Shown: positions 53,994 through 63,846 of the stretch, piece by piece
How the letters are laid out: the number at the start of each line of letters is the position of its first letter
Position numbering within the stretch: position 1 is the stretch's first letter
From: JAFGMQ01 sp036733345
GTDB lineage: Bacteria > Desulfobacterota > DSM-4660 > Desulfatiglandales > Desulfatiglandaceae
Length of the DNA stretch: 64,000 bases
Assembly (NCBI GenBank): GCA_036733345.1
Contig: DAINAR010000011.1
Location: 9,957-73,956 of the forward strand
Direction of reading: 5' to 3'
Notes under the pieces: model-generated
What the model was told of the DNA's origin: nothing
What the model saw: only the letters and a program-made list of their open reading frames with translations
The model's database searches: none
Made by a program: the position numbers and the translations under genes

Positions 53994-56174
53994 ATGAATC
54001 CATTTTCATTTATTCTCGCCCACAAAAATCAACATCTGCTGGCGTATCGGGTGCTGGTATACATTCTACTCTGTAGCTCTTTTTTTGCTTTGTTTTCAAG
54101 CGCCATACAGCTCTATTTTTTCTATCGGACAGATTTAAGGCCCGTAGAGAACAATATCGAATTTATCAAGGAAAACTACATTCCAGACATTGCGGAAAGC
54201 ATTTATTTGAATGATGATAAGCAATTAAAGATTTTGCTCCTTGCTGCGCTGCAACTAAAAAATATTGAATATATCGATATCACATCGATAAAGAATTCAA
54301 ATGAATTCTTAGCATTAGAGGGAAATCCAAATGTTCATGAGGGTATTTCTCAACAATTCCCAGTAAAACATCATACTGCATCTGGCGAAATAATTCCTCT
54401 TGGCACTATAAAAATTACGGCGAGTGTAGAGGGCGTTTATAAGCGTTTTTGGGAGAGGTCCGTCGTTCTTCTTTTAACAAACACTGTGAAAACCTTTTTT
54501 GCGTCATTTTGCATCCTTTTAATTTTACAATTGATGTTAACTCGTCATTTGGGCAGGTTCGTAAATTTTGCGAGAAGCTTAAATCTTGATAAATTGCATG
54601 AGAATTTGGTTATTAATCGCAAAAAATTGCGACAAGGAAAACCAGATGAATTAGACCAGGTGGTAATTGCATTCAATGATATGATTGGAAGAATTAAAAA
54701 TGATGTTAATGCCATAAAACAGGCTGAAGAGAAAATTCGAAAGAGTGAGGAGCAGTACAGAAAATTGGTTGAAACCATGAATGATAGTCTCGCGGTAATA
54801 GACAAAGATGGGTTGGTTTGTTACGTAAATGATAGATTTATTGAATTATTAGGATATGAAAAAGATGAACTCATGGGAAGAGGACTTATAGAATTTTTTG
54901 ATGATCCCAGCAAGAATATTTTTAAAGAACAATTTGGTCTGAGAAAAAAGAGTGAAAAAAAGGGATTTTATGAAGCTTCATTTATATCCAAAACGCTAAA
55001 GAAGATACATACCATTGTGTCAAGTATGCGAATTACTGATGGCGATGGGAATTTTAAGGGTTCTTTTGCGGTGATTACGGATATCACGCGTCGTAAAAAA
55101 ATGGAACTGGAACTTCAAACTGCATTTTCGAATATAAAGCAGCTGAAGGAACGCCTGGAGGTGGAAAACATATATTTGCGGGAGGAAATTGAGCTTAAAT
55201 ACAAACATGAGGGTATAGTTGGTAAATCTGATCGACTTAAATCTGTTTTGAGGCAGGTGGAGCAGGTTGCCGAAACAGACTCTACTGTACTCCTAATGGG
55301 TGAAACCGGTACCGGAAAAGAATTGATTGCCCGCATGATTCATAACTTAAGTCAGCGTAAAAGCATGACAATGGTTAAGGTAAACTGTGCAGCTTTGCCG
55401 CCAACCCTAATAGAAAGCGAATTGTTCGGTCGTGAAAAAGGCGCTTACACAGGGTCCCTGTCAAAACAGAAAGGTCGTTTTGAAATAGCCGATGGATCCA
55501 CAATCTTTTTGGATGAAGTAGGAGAACTCCCTTTGGAATTGCAGGGAAAATTACTCCGGGTTCTTCAGGAGGGTGAATTCCAGCGGTTAGGAAGCTCTAA
55601 AACAATTTGCGTGGATGTGCGTGTAATTGCGGCTACCAACCATGATATCAGGAGTGCGGTATCCGAAGGAAAATTCAGGGAAGATCTCTATTACCGTTTA
55701 AATGTATTCCCAATTTTTGTACCATCCCTACGTGAGCGTTTGGAAGATATACCAATGTTAGTAAGAACATTCATCAGGGAGTTTGAAGAAAAAATGGGAA
55801 AAAGGATTGAGACAATCCGTCAAAAAAGTATGAAGTCTCTTCAATCCTATCATTGGCCTGGAAATATCAGGGAACTTAGGAATGTGATCGAACACGCCAT
55901 GATAATCAGCAAAGGTGGAGTTCTCAATGTGCAGATTCCTAAGACACACAGTCCTATAATTGAACACATTGACCTGAGACTAGATTCCGTCGAAAGAAAT
56001 CACATCATTAAAATATTGGAAAAAACAGGATGGCGAATTAAAGGCAAGAACGGTGCCGCGCAAATACTAGGGCTTAATCCATCTACTATGCATTCAAAGA
56101 TGAAAAAATTAGGGGTAAGGCCTAATGATAAATCGGACGATATATCGTCCGATGGGCGATATGTCGATCTGTAA
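53994..56174 (+). CDS. Membrane-anchored PAS sigma-54 activator
   Basis: A 726-residue one-component activator. Two helices (about 19-45 and 156-183) enclose a periplasmic domain of about 110 residues; then come a HAMP-like linker, a PAS domain (about 255-365), a coiled coil, an AAA+ domain with Walker A GETGTGKE (436-443) and the sigma-54 loop GAYTGS (483-488), and a Fis-type helix-turn-helix (about 680-710). It would sense an external signal directly and activate sigma-54 promoters. A palindrome in its 3' end and a candidate promoter downstream point to the next operon as the target. Confidence 0.9.
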   Translation: MNPFSFILAHKNQHLLAYRVLVYILLCSSFFALFSSAIQLYFFYRTDLRPVENNIEFIKENYIPDIAESIYLNDDKQLKILLLAALQLKNIEYIDITSIKNSNEFLALEGNPNVHEGISQQFPVKHHTASGEIIPLGTIKITASVEGVYKRFWERSVVLLLTNTVKTFFASFCILLILQLMLTRHLGRFVNFARSLNLDKLHENLVINRKKLRQGKPDELDQVVIAFNDMIGRIKNDVNAIKQAEEKIRKSEEQYRKLVETMNDSLAVIDKDGLVCYVNDRFIELLGYEKDELMGRGLIEFFDDPSKNIFKEQFGLRKKSEKKGFYEASFISKTLKKIHTIVSSMRITDGDGNFKGSFAVITDITRRKKMELELQTAFSNIKQLKERLEVENIYLREEIELKYKHEGIVGKSDRLKSVLRQVEQVAETDSTVLLMGETGTGKELIARMIHNLSQRKSMTMVKVNCAALPPTLIESELFGREKGAYTGSLSKQKGRFEIADGSTIFLDEVGELPLELQGKLLRVLQEGEFQRLGSSKTICVDVRVIAATNHDIRSAVSEGKFREDLYYRLNVFPIFVPSLRERLEDIPMLVRTFIREFEEKMGKRIETIRQKSMKSLQSYHWPGNIRELRNVIEHAMIISKGGVLNVQIPKTHSPIIEHIDLRLDSVERNHIIKILEKTGWRIKGKNGAAQILGLNPSTMHSKMKKLGVRPNDKSDDISSDGRYVDL
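56133..56152. promoter_or_regulatory. Candidate enhancer: 20-bp palindrome
   Basis: TCGGACGATATATCGTCCGA is a perfect palindrome inside the last codons of the sigma-54 activator gene. A weaker copy sharing GCGATATGTCG follows at about 56155-56168. Sites of this size, paired and 120-140 bp before a -24/-12 element, are typical for dimeric sigma-54 activators. Confidence 0.5.
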
Positions 56175-56271
56175 CACTCTCCATCTTTTTTAGATACAAT
56201 CCCTTCCTTTTATTAAATAACCTAAGTTATTATAATAACATACATCAATTTTCGAGCTGGTTTTTCTTCTT

Positions 56272-56287
56272 TGGCACGAATCATGAA
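56272..56287 (+). promoter_or_regulatory. Candidate sigma-54 promoter with an imperfect -12 box
   Basis: TGGCACG (56272-56278) matches the -24 box fully. The -12 box reads ATGAA in place of TTGCW, at the correct spacing. It is placed between the palindrome and the operon starting at 56435. The poor -12 box keeps this tentative. Confidence 0.35.
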
Positions 56288-56434
56288 GAACAATAGTAAA
56301 AAGACATTTTAATCATATGCAAAATAAACTAGATTATTCATTTTTATTAATAAGAATAAAGTTGTTTTTATATTGATTTTTATAAGAGCGATAATAATGG
56401 TTTCTGGAGAAAAGATAAAAAGGATTGAACGGAG

Positions 56435-56755
56435 ATGGTTATTGCAACCGTAAGGATTGTTTTAATGCATAAGAAGAAAAAAGAGGCTTTGAAAATTTTG
56501 CACTCTGTAACAGAACTGACCCAATTTAAACCAGGCTGTATCAATTGCCATATATATCAGGATATGGAAAACGAGAATACAATTACCTTAGAAGAAATTT
56601 GGGAAACCAAATCTGACCTTGAACGCCACATACGTTCCGAACAGTACCGTAAAATTCTTGCAGTGATAGACATGTCAGACGAACAACCGGATATCAATTT
56701 TAATTGGATTTCACACACGTCAGGATTGGAGGTCGTTAAAGCTGTAAGGGAATAG
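56435..56755 (+). CDS. ABM (antibiotic biosynthesis monooxygenase) domain protein
   Basis: A 106-residue dimeric ferredoxin-like fold protein: VIATVRIVLMHKKKKEALKILHSV, PGCINCHIYQDMENENTITLEEIWET, LERHIRSEQYRKIL. ABM proteins bind or oxidise aromatic and quinone-like compounds, or bind haem; many have no known reaction. It is the first gene after the sigma-54 activator. Confidence 0.85.
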   Translation: MVIATVRIVLMHKKKKEALKILHSVTELTQFKPGCINCHIYQDMENENTITLEEIWETKSDLERHIRSEQYRKILAVIDMSDEQPDINFNWISHTSGLEVVKAVRE

Positions 56756-56934
56756 TCTCCGAAGAGAAATTCAGTATGTTTGTGCTCCACAGCGAACAAC
56801 CTTCTTATTTTTTTGAATAAATCTCTAAAGCGTTTTTCCAAATGTAACTAAAAAATAGTTTTTAAAGTTTTTCATATGAATTGAATATCTGCCAATTTTG
56901 ATAATAGATATAACTCTGGAGGCATCGAATAAAA

Positions 56935-57729
56935 ATGCTGAGCGTTGATAATGTTGAGCTTACATACAATGATGTTATTCTTGCAGTAAAAGGGATTTCC
57001 TTTAAAGTTCCAGAAGGCGAGATTGTTGCCTTACTTGGAGCAAATGGAGCAGGAAAAAGTACGGTATTGAAATCAATTTCTGGGGTATTAAAGTCACAGG
57101 ACGGCAAAATTGAAAGTGGGAAAATAACGTATAAGGGTAAGAACCTTAAGGGAATAAGTGCGGAAAAGATAGTAAAAATGGGAATTTGTCAGGTTCCTGA
57201 GGGCAGGAGGACATTTTTCGATTTGACCTGCTACGAAAATTTAAGGGCAGGAGCATTTACTCGAAGAGATCGTAGAGGGGTTAAGGATGACATTGAGCAG
57301 ATCTTAACTTATTTTCCTCCCTTAGTTAAGAGGTTAAACATCAGGGCGGGATATCTCAGTGGGGGTGAGCAACAAATGCTGGCCATTGGTCGTGCATTGA
57401 TGAGTAGACCACAGCTTTTACTGCTCGATGAACCATCATTGGGATTAGCTCCACTTGCCGTGAAAGATATTTTTTCGATTATTAAGCGTATAAATGCTCA
57501 AATGTCTATCGCTATTTTGTTGGTTGAACAGAATGCAAATATGGCGCTGCAAATTGCTAAGCATGGCTACATTATGGAAAATGGAAGGATTGTCATGGAT
57601 GATCCTTGTGAAAAGCTATTAAAAAATGAAGATGTTATGGAGTTTTATTTAGGTATCACAGAGGAAGGGGGTAAAAAAAGCTTTGCAGAAGTCAAGCACT
57701 ATAAGAGAAGAAAAAGGTGGCTTTCATAA
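56935..57729 (+). CDS. livF: Branched-chain-type ABC transporter ATPase (LivF)
   Basis: A 264-residue ATPase with Walker A GANGAGKST, signature LSGGEQQMLAIGRAL, Walker B LLLLDEPSLGLAP and the switch (LLVEQNANMAL), the pattern of LivF. The operon pairs it with LivG, LivH, LivM and a binding protein. Related systems import aromatic or short-chain acids, so the substrate need not be an amino acid. Confidence 0.93.
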   Translation: MLSVDNVELTYNDVILAVKGISFKVPEGEIVALLGANGAGKSTVLKSISGVLKSQDGKIESGKITYKGKNLKGISAEKIVKMGICQVPEGRRTFFDLTCYENLRAGAFTRRDRRGVKDDIEQILTYFPPLVKRLNIRAGYLSGGEQQMLAIGRALMSRPQLLLLDEPSLGLAPLAVKDIFSIIKRINAQMSIAILLVEQNANMALQIAKHGYIMENGRIVMDDPCEKLLKNEDVMEFYLGITEEGGKKSFAEVKHYKRRKRWLS

Positions 57730-58510
57730 AGAATCCCTTGAGGTTGATGCTCAATTAGTTGTTGAGGGTTTAACCTTAAGCTTTGGTGGCCTAAATGCAC
57801 TGTCAGATGTTAATTTTCGAGTAAATACAGGTGATATTTTCTCAATTATAGGCCCAAATGGAGCAGGAAAGACCTGTATTTTTAATTGCATAAGTGGACT
57901 TTATACACCCCAGAAAGGGAGGATTGTTTTTGAAGGGACTGAATTGCTCTCATTAAGTCCAGATAAAAGGGCTACTTTGGGTTTGGCCAGAACTTTTCAG
58001 AATATTGAATTATTCAAGAATATGAGTGTGTTGGATAATATACTGCTCGGAAGACATAATTTTCTGAATAGTGGCCTATTTTCAGGCGGTATATTTCTTG
58101 GAAAAACCAGCAAAGAAGAAATTGAAAACCGTCTAAAAGCTGAAGAAATAATAGATTTTTTAGAGATCGAATCAATTCGCAAAAAGGTTGTTGGAGAACT
58201 TGCCTATGGGCTTCAAAAAAGAGTGGAACTTGCAAGGGCTTTGGCCATGGATCCCAAACTCCTGCTCTTAGACGAGCCAGCCGCAGGTATGAACCTCGAA
58301 GAGACAGAAGATATTGTTAGATTTGTATTGGATGTTAATGATGAATTTGGAACAACTATCGTTTTGATTGAACATGACCTGAGGGTTATTATGGATATCT
58401 CAAAAAGGATAATTTGCCTTGATTTTGGTCAAAAGATTGCTGATGGATTGCCTGAAGAAATACAAACGAACCCAAAGGTCATTGAAGCATATCTCGGCGA
58501 AGAAGCATAA
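57683..58510 (+). CDS. livG: Branched-chain-type ABC transporter ATPase (LivG)
   Basis: A 275-residue ATPase with Walker A GPNGAGKT, the LivG-type signature LAYGLQKRVELARAL, Walker B LLLLDEPAAGMN and VLIEHDL. The 5' end overlaps livF by 47 bp if TTG at 57683 is used. No ATG is available near the conserved start, so a TTG start is likely. Confidence 0.9.
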   Translation: MQKSSTIREEKGGFHKESLEVDAQLVVEGLTLSFGGLNALSDVNFRVNTGDIFSIIGPNGAGKTCIFNCISGLYTPQKGRIVFEGTELLSLSPDKRATLGLARTFQNIELFKNMSVLDNILLGRHNFLNSGLFSGGIFLGKTSKEEIENRLKAEEIIDFLEIESIRKKVVGELAYGLQKRVELARALAMDPKLLLLDEPAAGMNLEETEDIVRFVLDVNDEFGTTIVLIEHDLRVIMDISKRIICLDFGQKIADGLPEEIQTNPKVIEAYLGEEA

Positions 58511-58546
58511 AAGAACTTGATTCATGCAAGCTGTAGGAGTTAACAC

Positions 58547-60346
58547 ATGGAAAACCTGACTATCCCCAAACTTTTAAGGGCCTCAGCTCATAAATTTGGA
58601 GAAAAAGTGGCTCTTAGAGAAAAAGATTTGGGCATTTGGCAAGATATTACCTGGCAGCAATACTATGAAAATGCAAAATATTCAGGGCTGGGGTTGCTAT
58701 CTCTCGGATTGAAAAAAGGTCATAAGGTATCAGTGCTTTCTGAAAATAACCCTGAGTGGCTCTACGCTGACATAGGCGCACAATCGGTCGGGGGAATCGT
58801 AGTAGGGATTTATCCTACCAATGTTTCTTCACAGGTTGAATATATCTTGGACCATTCTCAGTCTGAATTCGTTATTGTCGGAGATCAGGAACAAACAGAC
58901 AAGGTTATAGAAGTGAAAGATCGACTTCCTGAACTCAAAAAAATCATTGTAATTGATATGAAAGGGTTGAGAAAGTACAAAGACCCATTAATTATGAGTT
59001 TTGATGAGCTTTTGCACCTTGGTAGGACTGTAGACAAGAATAAAGCCACTTCTTTTGATGAACTGGTTGATAAAACTAGCCCGGCAGATACGGCGCTCAT
59101 GGTATATACCTCCGGGACTACAGGAAAACCAAAAGGTGCTATGATCTCCCAGCGCAATGCCATCGCAAGTGCTCGAAATTTATTAGAAGCCACACCTCTC
59201 AAAGATAACGATACAATCGTTTCCTATCTGCCGCTTTGTCATATTGCTGAGCGAAGTTTTACAGTTCTTTATCCATTACTGGTCGGGGGGATCACCGTTA
59301 ACTTCGCCGAGAGTATAGACACTATTCAGGATAACATCCGGGAAATTGCACCCACCGTTTTTTTCGCTGTTCCGAGAATCTGGGAAAAAATGCAATCTGG
59401 GCACGTTATGCGAATGCGTGACTCAACATGGCTTAAGCGATTGGTAGATCGCTGGTCTTTAGAAAAAGAGAGGCGTATTTTCGATATGCAGACGAATGGG
59501 AATAAAGTCAGTGCCATTTGGAAGCTCATAAAATCCATATGCTACTTAATACACGTCTACCCGCTGCAGAAGCACTTTGGGTTAAACAAAGTTTTATATG
59601 CTTACACAGGAGGGGCACCCACTCCTCCTGAAGTGGTCATTTTTTTCCATTGTCTGGGAATAAAAATTCGTAACCTCTACGGGTCAACTGAATGTACAGG
59701 GATCTGCAGTGTCCATCAGGGGGATGATATAAGAATCAATACAGTGGGTCCTCTTGCCCCCGGCGTGGAGTTAAAAATTTCCGAAGACGGTGAATTGATT
59801 TTTAAAACGGATGGTGTATTTCAGGGATATTATAGAGATCCGGATGCAACCGCTGAAGCAGTTAAAGATGGATGGTACTATTCCGGAGATGTGGGAGAAA
59901 TGACAGAATTTGGTCATCTGAAAATTACAGATAGAAAAAAGGATATTATTATAACCTCTGGTGGAAAAAATATATCGCCCCAAGAAATTGAAAACGAATT
60001 CAAGGCGAGTCCGTATATTAAAGATGCCGTCGTAATTGGAGATGCAAGAAAGTATCTAACAGCATTGATTTTGATTGAATATGATAACGTGGGGAAATGG
60101 GCTGAAGACAATCGTATTGCTTATACTACCTTTAAAGATTTATCTCAAAAAAAACAAGTTATTGAAATGGTATCAAAAATAACAGATGACGTAAATAAAA
60201 AATTTGCTCAAGTCGAGACCATTAAAAAATTTACGGTTCTCGATAAGGAATTGGATCAGGATGATGATGAATTGACCGCGACACAAAAGGTTAGGAGAAG
60301 TATAGTCGAAAAGAAGTATAAAGATCTTATTGAGAAAATGTACTAG
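58547..60346 (+). CDS. Long-chain-type acyl-CoA synthetase (AMP-forming)
   Basis: A 599-residue ANL-superfamily enzyme that activates a carboxylic acid with ATP to an acyl-CoA. The P-loop is MVYTSGTTGKPKGAM; later motifs are YLPLCHIAERS, LYGSTECTG, GWYYSGDVGEM and the C-terminal lysine in TDRKKDIIITSGGKNISP. It sits inside the ABC importer operon, so the imported compound is probably an acid that is trapped as its CoA thioester. The family also covers aromatic acids. Confidence 0.92.
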   Translation: MENLTIPKLLRASAHKFGEKVALREKDLGIWQDITWQQYYENAKYSGLGLLSLGLKKGHKVSVLSENNPEWLYADIGAQSVGGIVVGIYPTNVSSQVEYILDHSQSEFVIVGDQEQTDKVIEVKDRLPELKKIIVIDMKGLRKYKDPLIMSFDELLHLGRTVDKNKATSFDELVDKTSPADTALMVYTSGTTGKPKGAMISQRNAIASARNLLEATPLKDNDTIVSYLPLCHIAERSFTVLYPLLVGGITVNFAESIDTIQDNIREIAPTVFFAVPRIWEKMQSGHVMRMRDSTWLKRLVDRWSLEKERRIFDMQTNGNKVSAIWKLIKSICYLIHVYPLQKHFGLNKVLYAYTGGAPTPPEVVIFFHCLGIKIRNLYGSTECTGICSVHQGDDIRINTVGPLAPGVELKISEDGELIFKTDGVFQGYYRDPDATAEAVKDGWYYSGDVGEMTEFGHLKITDRKKDIIITSGGKNISPQEIENEFKASPYIKDAVVIGDARKYLTALILIEYDNVGKWAEDNRIAYTTFKDLSQKKQVIEMVSKITDDVNKKFAQVETIKKFTVLDKELDQDDDELTATQKVRRSIVEKKYKDLIEKMY

Positions 60347-60367
60347 GCGCATTATTAGGAGGCAATT

Positions 60368-61255
60368 ATGTTTTTTGATGGTCTTACAAATCTATGCCAG
60401 CTTACTCTAAGCGGGCTCGCGGTTGGGAGTATATATGCAGTTGTCGCCCTTGGATTTGTCATTCTTTTTAAGGCAACAGATATTTTCAATTTCGCTCAAG
60501 GGGAGTTAATGACCCTTGGCGCCTTTATGGGTTATTTTTTCATTGTTCAATTACATATCCCCATTATTTGGGCCTTTTTGCTTACTTTTGTTGCAACAGC
60601 TTTTATCGGTTTGGCCGTTGAGGAGTTGTTTTTTAGACCCATGGTAGGAGAACCTATCTTCTCGGTAATCATGGTGACAGTAGGATTGAGTACATTTTTG
60701 AAAGGGCTTATTGGTCTCTCCTGGGGTAGTTTTTATAAAAGATTTCCCCCCTTCGTTTCGGAGGATCCTATTCAATTAGCCGGCTTGGTGATATCTCCTG
60801 GACATATTGTCACTATAGTAGTTACTGGAATCCTAATCGTTATTTTTGCAGTCTTTTTCAAATTTTCATCTATGGGAATCGGCATGAGGGCTGTTGCAAA
60901 TGATCAGGACGCCGCTCTACTTTCGGGAATCAGTGTGAGAAAAATTTTTGGAGCGGCTTGGATTATTTCAGGTGTTGTCGCTGGTATTGGAGGTATATTG
61001 CTAAGCAATATCACATATTTGCATCCAACATTGAGTGGCGTTGGCATAAAGGTATTCCCAGCCGTTGTATTAGGTGGTTTAGATAGTATTACGGGTGCAA
61101 TTGTAGGGGGGCTTATAATTGGGATTCTGGAAAATATTGCCGGAGGATATCTAGGAGGTGATATAAAGGAAATTACCTCGTTTGTTATCTTAATTGCTAT
61201 ATTAATGATTAAACCTTATGGCCTGTTTGGAAAAGAGGAAATCGAGCGAGTTTAA
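60368..61255 (+). CDS. livH: Branched-chain-type ABC permease (LivH)
   Basis: A 295-residue permease with about eight hydrophobic helices. The sequence has GLAVGSIYAVVALGFVILFKATDIFNFAQGE near the start and the GGLDSITGAIVGGLIIG motif near the end, as in LivH. It forms a heterodimer with LivM, encoded 16 bp downstream. AGGAGG precedes the ATG. Confidence 0.93.
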   Translation: MFFDGLTNLCQLTLSGLAVGSIYAVVALGFVILFKATDIFNFAQGELMTLGAFMGYFFIVQLHIPIIWAFLLTFVATAFIGLAVEELFFRPMVGEPIFSVIMVTVGLSTFLKGLIGLSWGSFYKRFPPFVSEDPIQLAGLVISPGHIVTIVVTGILIVIFAVFFKFSSMGIGMRAVANDQDAALLSGISVRKIFGAAWIISGVVAGIGGILLSNITYLHPTLSGVGIKVFPAVVLGGLDSITGAIVGGLIIGILENIAGGYLGGDIKEITSFVILIAILMIKPYGLFGKEEIERV

Positions 61256-61270
61256 TGAGGGGGAGACACC

Positions 61271-62311
61271 ATGAGAAGTGGGGATTATCATACAACTTAT
61301 AAAGAGGAAATAGCAATACTTCAAACTTCATTTGTGAAGGTATGGGTAGGGCTTTTTATTGTTGCTCTAATTTCTTTCGTCTCGGTAGCTGATAATTATT
61401 TTATATACATAGTGAATCTATGTGCAATTGCAACCATTGGTTCTTTAGGCCTTAATATTCTGACTGGGCTAACAGGACAGATATCTATCGGCCATGCAGC
61501 TTTTCTGGCGATCGGCGCATATTCAAGTGCCATATTGGTTAAAAATGGCTTTCCATTATTATTGTCACTTCCTATCTCAGGCTTTATTGCCACTGCATGT
61601 GGTTTTGTGGTCGGAATACCTTCTTTGAGACTCAGAGGCTTATACTTGGCTATTACGACGTTTGCCTTTGGTTATATTGTGGAGCATGTAGCCAATATGT
61701 GGGTCAGCCTAACAAATGGCGCAAATGGAATGATGGTCCAACCTGCAAGTATTTTAGGAGTGAATTTTGATACTGATCGTAGCTTTTTCTTTCTAGTTTT
61801 TCCGATTACCATTCTGGCCGTTTTGTTTGGAAGAAATATGATAAGATCAAAAATGGGAAGGGCTTGGGTTGCAATAAGAGATAGAGATTTGGCGGCTGAA
61901 ACGATGGGCATAGGTTTGTCCAGGTATAAGCTTTACGCGTTTGCTGTAAGTTCCTTTTATGCTGGTATTGCAGGTGCCCTATATGCTCATTATATGCAAT
62001 TCATAGGCCCGACTCATTTCGAACTGTATCTCTCTGTTCAATATCTGGCCATGATTATTATTGGTGGCTTAGGTTCCATATTGGGTTCAATATTTGGAGC
62101 TGTTTTTATGACTATTTTACCAGAATTATTAAAGTACTTACCAGACATTTTTAGAGAGTCTTGGCCATTGATTATAGAAAGATTTGCTGACATAAATTTA
62201 ATGCTCTACGGACTTATTATAATGCTTTTTGTCATAATCGAGCCTAAGGGGCTATATGGTATTTGGAATAATACAAAGGTTTATTGGAGGATGTGGCCTT
62301 ATATGCACTAA
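61271..62311 (+). CDS. livM: Branched-chain-type ABC permease (LivM)
   Basis: A 346-residue permease with the LivM pattern LGLNILTGLTGQISIGHAAFLAIGAY, LRLRGLYLAITTFAFGYIVEH, and GGLGSILGSIFGAVFM. About nine membrane helices are expected. The following gap of 258 bp before the binding-protein gene has no terminator that I can see. Confidence 0.93.
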   Translation: MRSGDYHTTYKEEIAILQTSFVKVWVGLFIVALISFVSVADNYFIYIVNLCAIATIGSLGLNILTGLTGQISIGHAAFLAIGAYSSAILVKNGFPLLLSLPISGFIATACGFVVGIPSLRLRGLYLAITTFAFGYIVEHVANMWVSLTNGANGMMVQPASILGVNFDTDRSFFFLVFPITILAVLFGRNMIRSKMGRAWVAIRDRDLAAETMGIGLSRYKLYAFAVSSFYAGIAGALYAHYMQFIGPTHFELYLSVQYLAMIIIGGLGSILGSIFGAVFMTILPELLKYLPDIFRESWPLIIERFADINLMLYGLIIMLFVIIEPKGLYGIWNNTKVYWRMWPYMH

Positions 62312-62569
62312 AATGTTTTTTATTGTAACAGGCAAAAAAATGGAGCCCGGTTATCATTGGAAATTTGGAAACATTATAGGATCCTTGTTAAACTCTTTTT
62401 CATTTGTATCGAGTGTTTTTTGATAATCAGATGAATTTGGAACGATGGAATTAGATAGAGTTCCGTAAAATTAACTAAAAAAGTTTTTAAAAGAAAAACC
62501 TTATAAAAAAGTGAGAGCTCACAATATTTTGGGGGCATAATACAAACGCACTAAGTTAAGGAGGTAACA

Positions 62570-63787
62570 ATGAAAAATCGAGTCGCCATCGTATCATTAT
62601 TGTCATTCTTTCTAATAACGTTTTTAGGTATAGGAACGGTTATTGCCGGAGACAAGACACCGGGAGTAACAAAGGATGAAATCAAAATTGGTTGTATCTC
62701 TCCATTAACAGGTCAAATCGCTATGGTTGGAACTGCAATTGCCGAAGGAGCAAGGGATTATTATAACTATATAAATGAGAAAGGGGGTATTAACGGGAGA
62801 AAAATAAAATTTATAGCAGAGGATGGTAAATATGAACCGCCTACTGCAATGGCATGCCTAAAAAAACTTATTGCCAAGGATAAAATATTTGTCCTTAGTT
62901 CTTCATCCGGGACACCTATTACTGCAGCACTAACTGCTAGTATAGAGAGAGAAAAACTGCCTTCCTTTGCTACAATTTCGGCAGCCAGTATTTTTTATCC
63001 GAAGCCTCCTTCGCATCTCTTTTCATTCGGTCCGTATTATTCGGAGAATATGATTTTTAATATCGAATATATCCTATTTAATCTGAAAGAAAAATCTCCT
63101 AAAATCGCCTTTTTTTATCAGGATGACGAATTCGGAATAGAAGGCCTTACGGGTTTCAAAAAGGCAGCTGATAAATATAATCTTAATGTCGTGGCTATAG
63201 AAAAATATGGTAGGGGATCGATTGATATTAGCTCACAGGTTCACAAGTTAAAGGCCGCAAAACCGGATTACATTTTAGCATCAACTGTTCCTTCCACCTC
63301 AATTTTGCTTTTGAAAGAAGCAAGAAAAGTTGGCTTAAATATTCCCATAATTGCTCTTAATAATACAAGATTTGAACAAGTAATCAAAGTTGCTGGAGAT
63401 GCTGCAGCAAATTTCTATACAGGTGAATACACTGCCCTCCCAGGCGACGAATGTCCGGGCATGAAAAGACTTATGGAGATTTGGTATAAAAATAATCCTC
63501 CCGATACTCTTCCGGCTCGATATTATATTCTTTCCCAAGTTTGTGCCATGATAATTGTAGAAGGAATAGAAATGTGCGGAGATGATTTAACGAGGGAGAA
63601 TTTCGTACGTCAAGTTGAATCAATAAAAAACTTTGACACTGGCGGTATTACAGGAAAAATATCTTACTCAAAGAATGATCACTGCCCTTTATCGGAAATG
63701 TGTCTGGTTAGAGCAAACCCAAAAACGAACAGATACGAAACAATTAGCGATTGGGGATTGAACAGATTAAAAATGAGGAATAACTGA
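62570..63787 (+). CDS. Periplasmic substrate-binding protein of the importer (LivK-like)
   Basis: A 405-residue binding protein with a signal peptide (about 1-28, TVIAG) and the Leu/Ile/Val-binding fold: IKIGCISPLTGQIAMVGTAIAEGARDYYNYINEKGGINGRKI, then KIAFFYQDDEFGIEGLTGF. AAGGAGGT gives a strong start. It would set the specificity of the LivFGHM importer. Its ligand is not predictable from sequence; carboxylic and aromatic acids are bound by many relatives. Confidence 0.92.
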   Translation: MKNRVAIVSLLSFFLITFLGIGTVIAGDKTPGVTKDEIKIGCISPLTGQIAMVGTAIAEGARDYYNYINEKGGINGRKIKFIAEDGKYEPPTAMACLKKLIAKDKIFVLSSSSGTPITAALTASIEREKLPSFATISAASIFYPKPPSHLFSFGPYYSENMIFNIEYILFNLKEKSPKIAFFYQDDEFGIEGLTGFKKAADKYNLNVVAIEKYGRGSIDISSQVHKLKAAKPDYILASTVPSTSILLLKEARKVGLNIPIIALNNTRFEQVIKVAGDAAANFYTGEYTALPGDECPGMKRLMEIWYKNNPPDTLPARYYILSQVCAMIIVEGIEMCGDDLTRENFVRQVESIKNFDTGGITGKISYSKNDHCPLSEMCLVRANPKTNRYETISDWGLNRLKMRNN

Positions 63788-63846
63788 TTTTTTTTGAGTT
63801 CTTATAAGACTGGTACCCTTTTTATTAGTAGAGGGAGAATGAAAGA

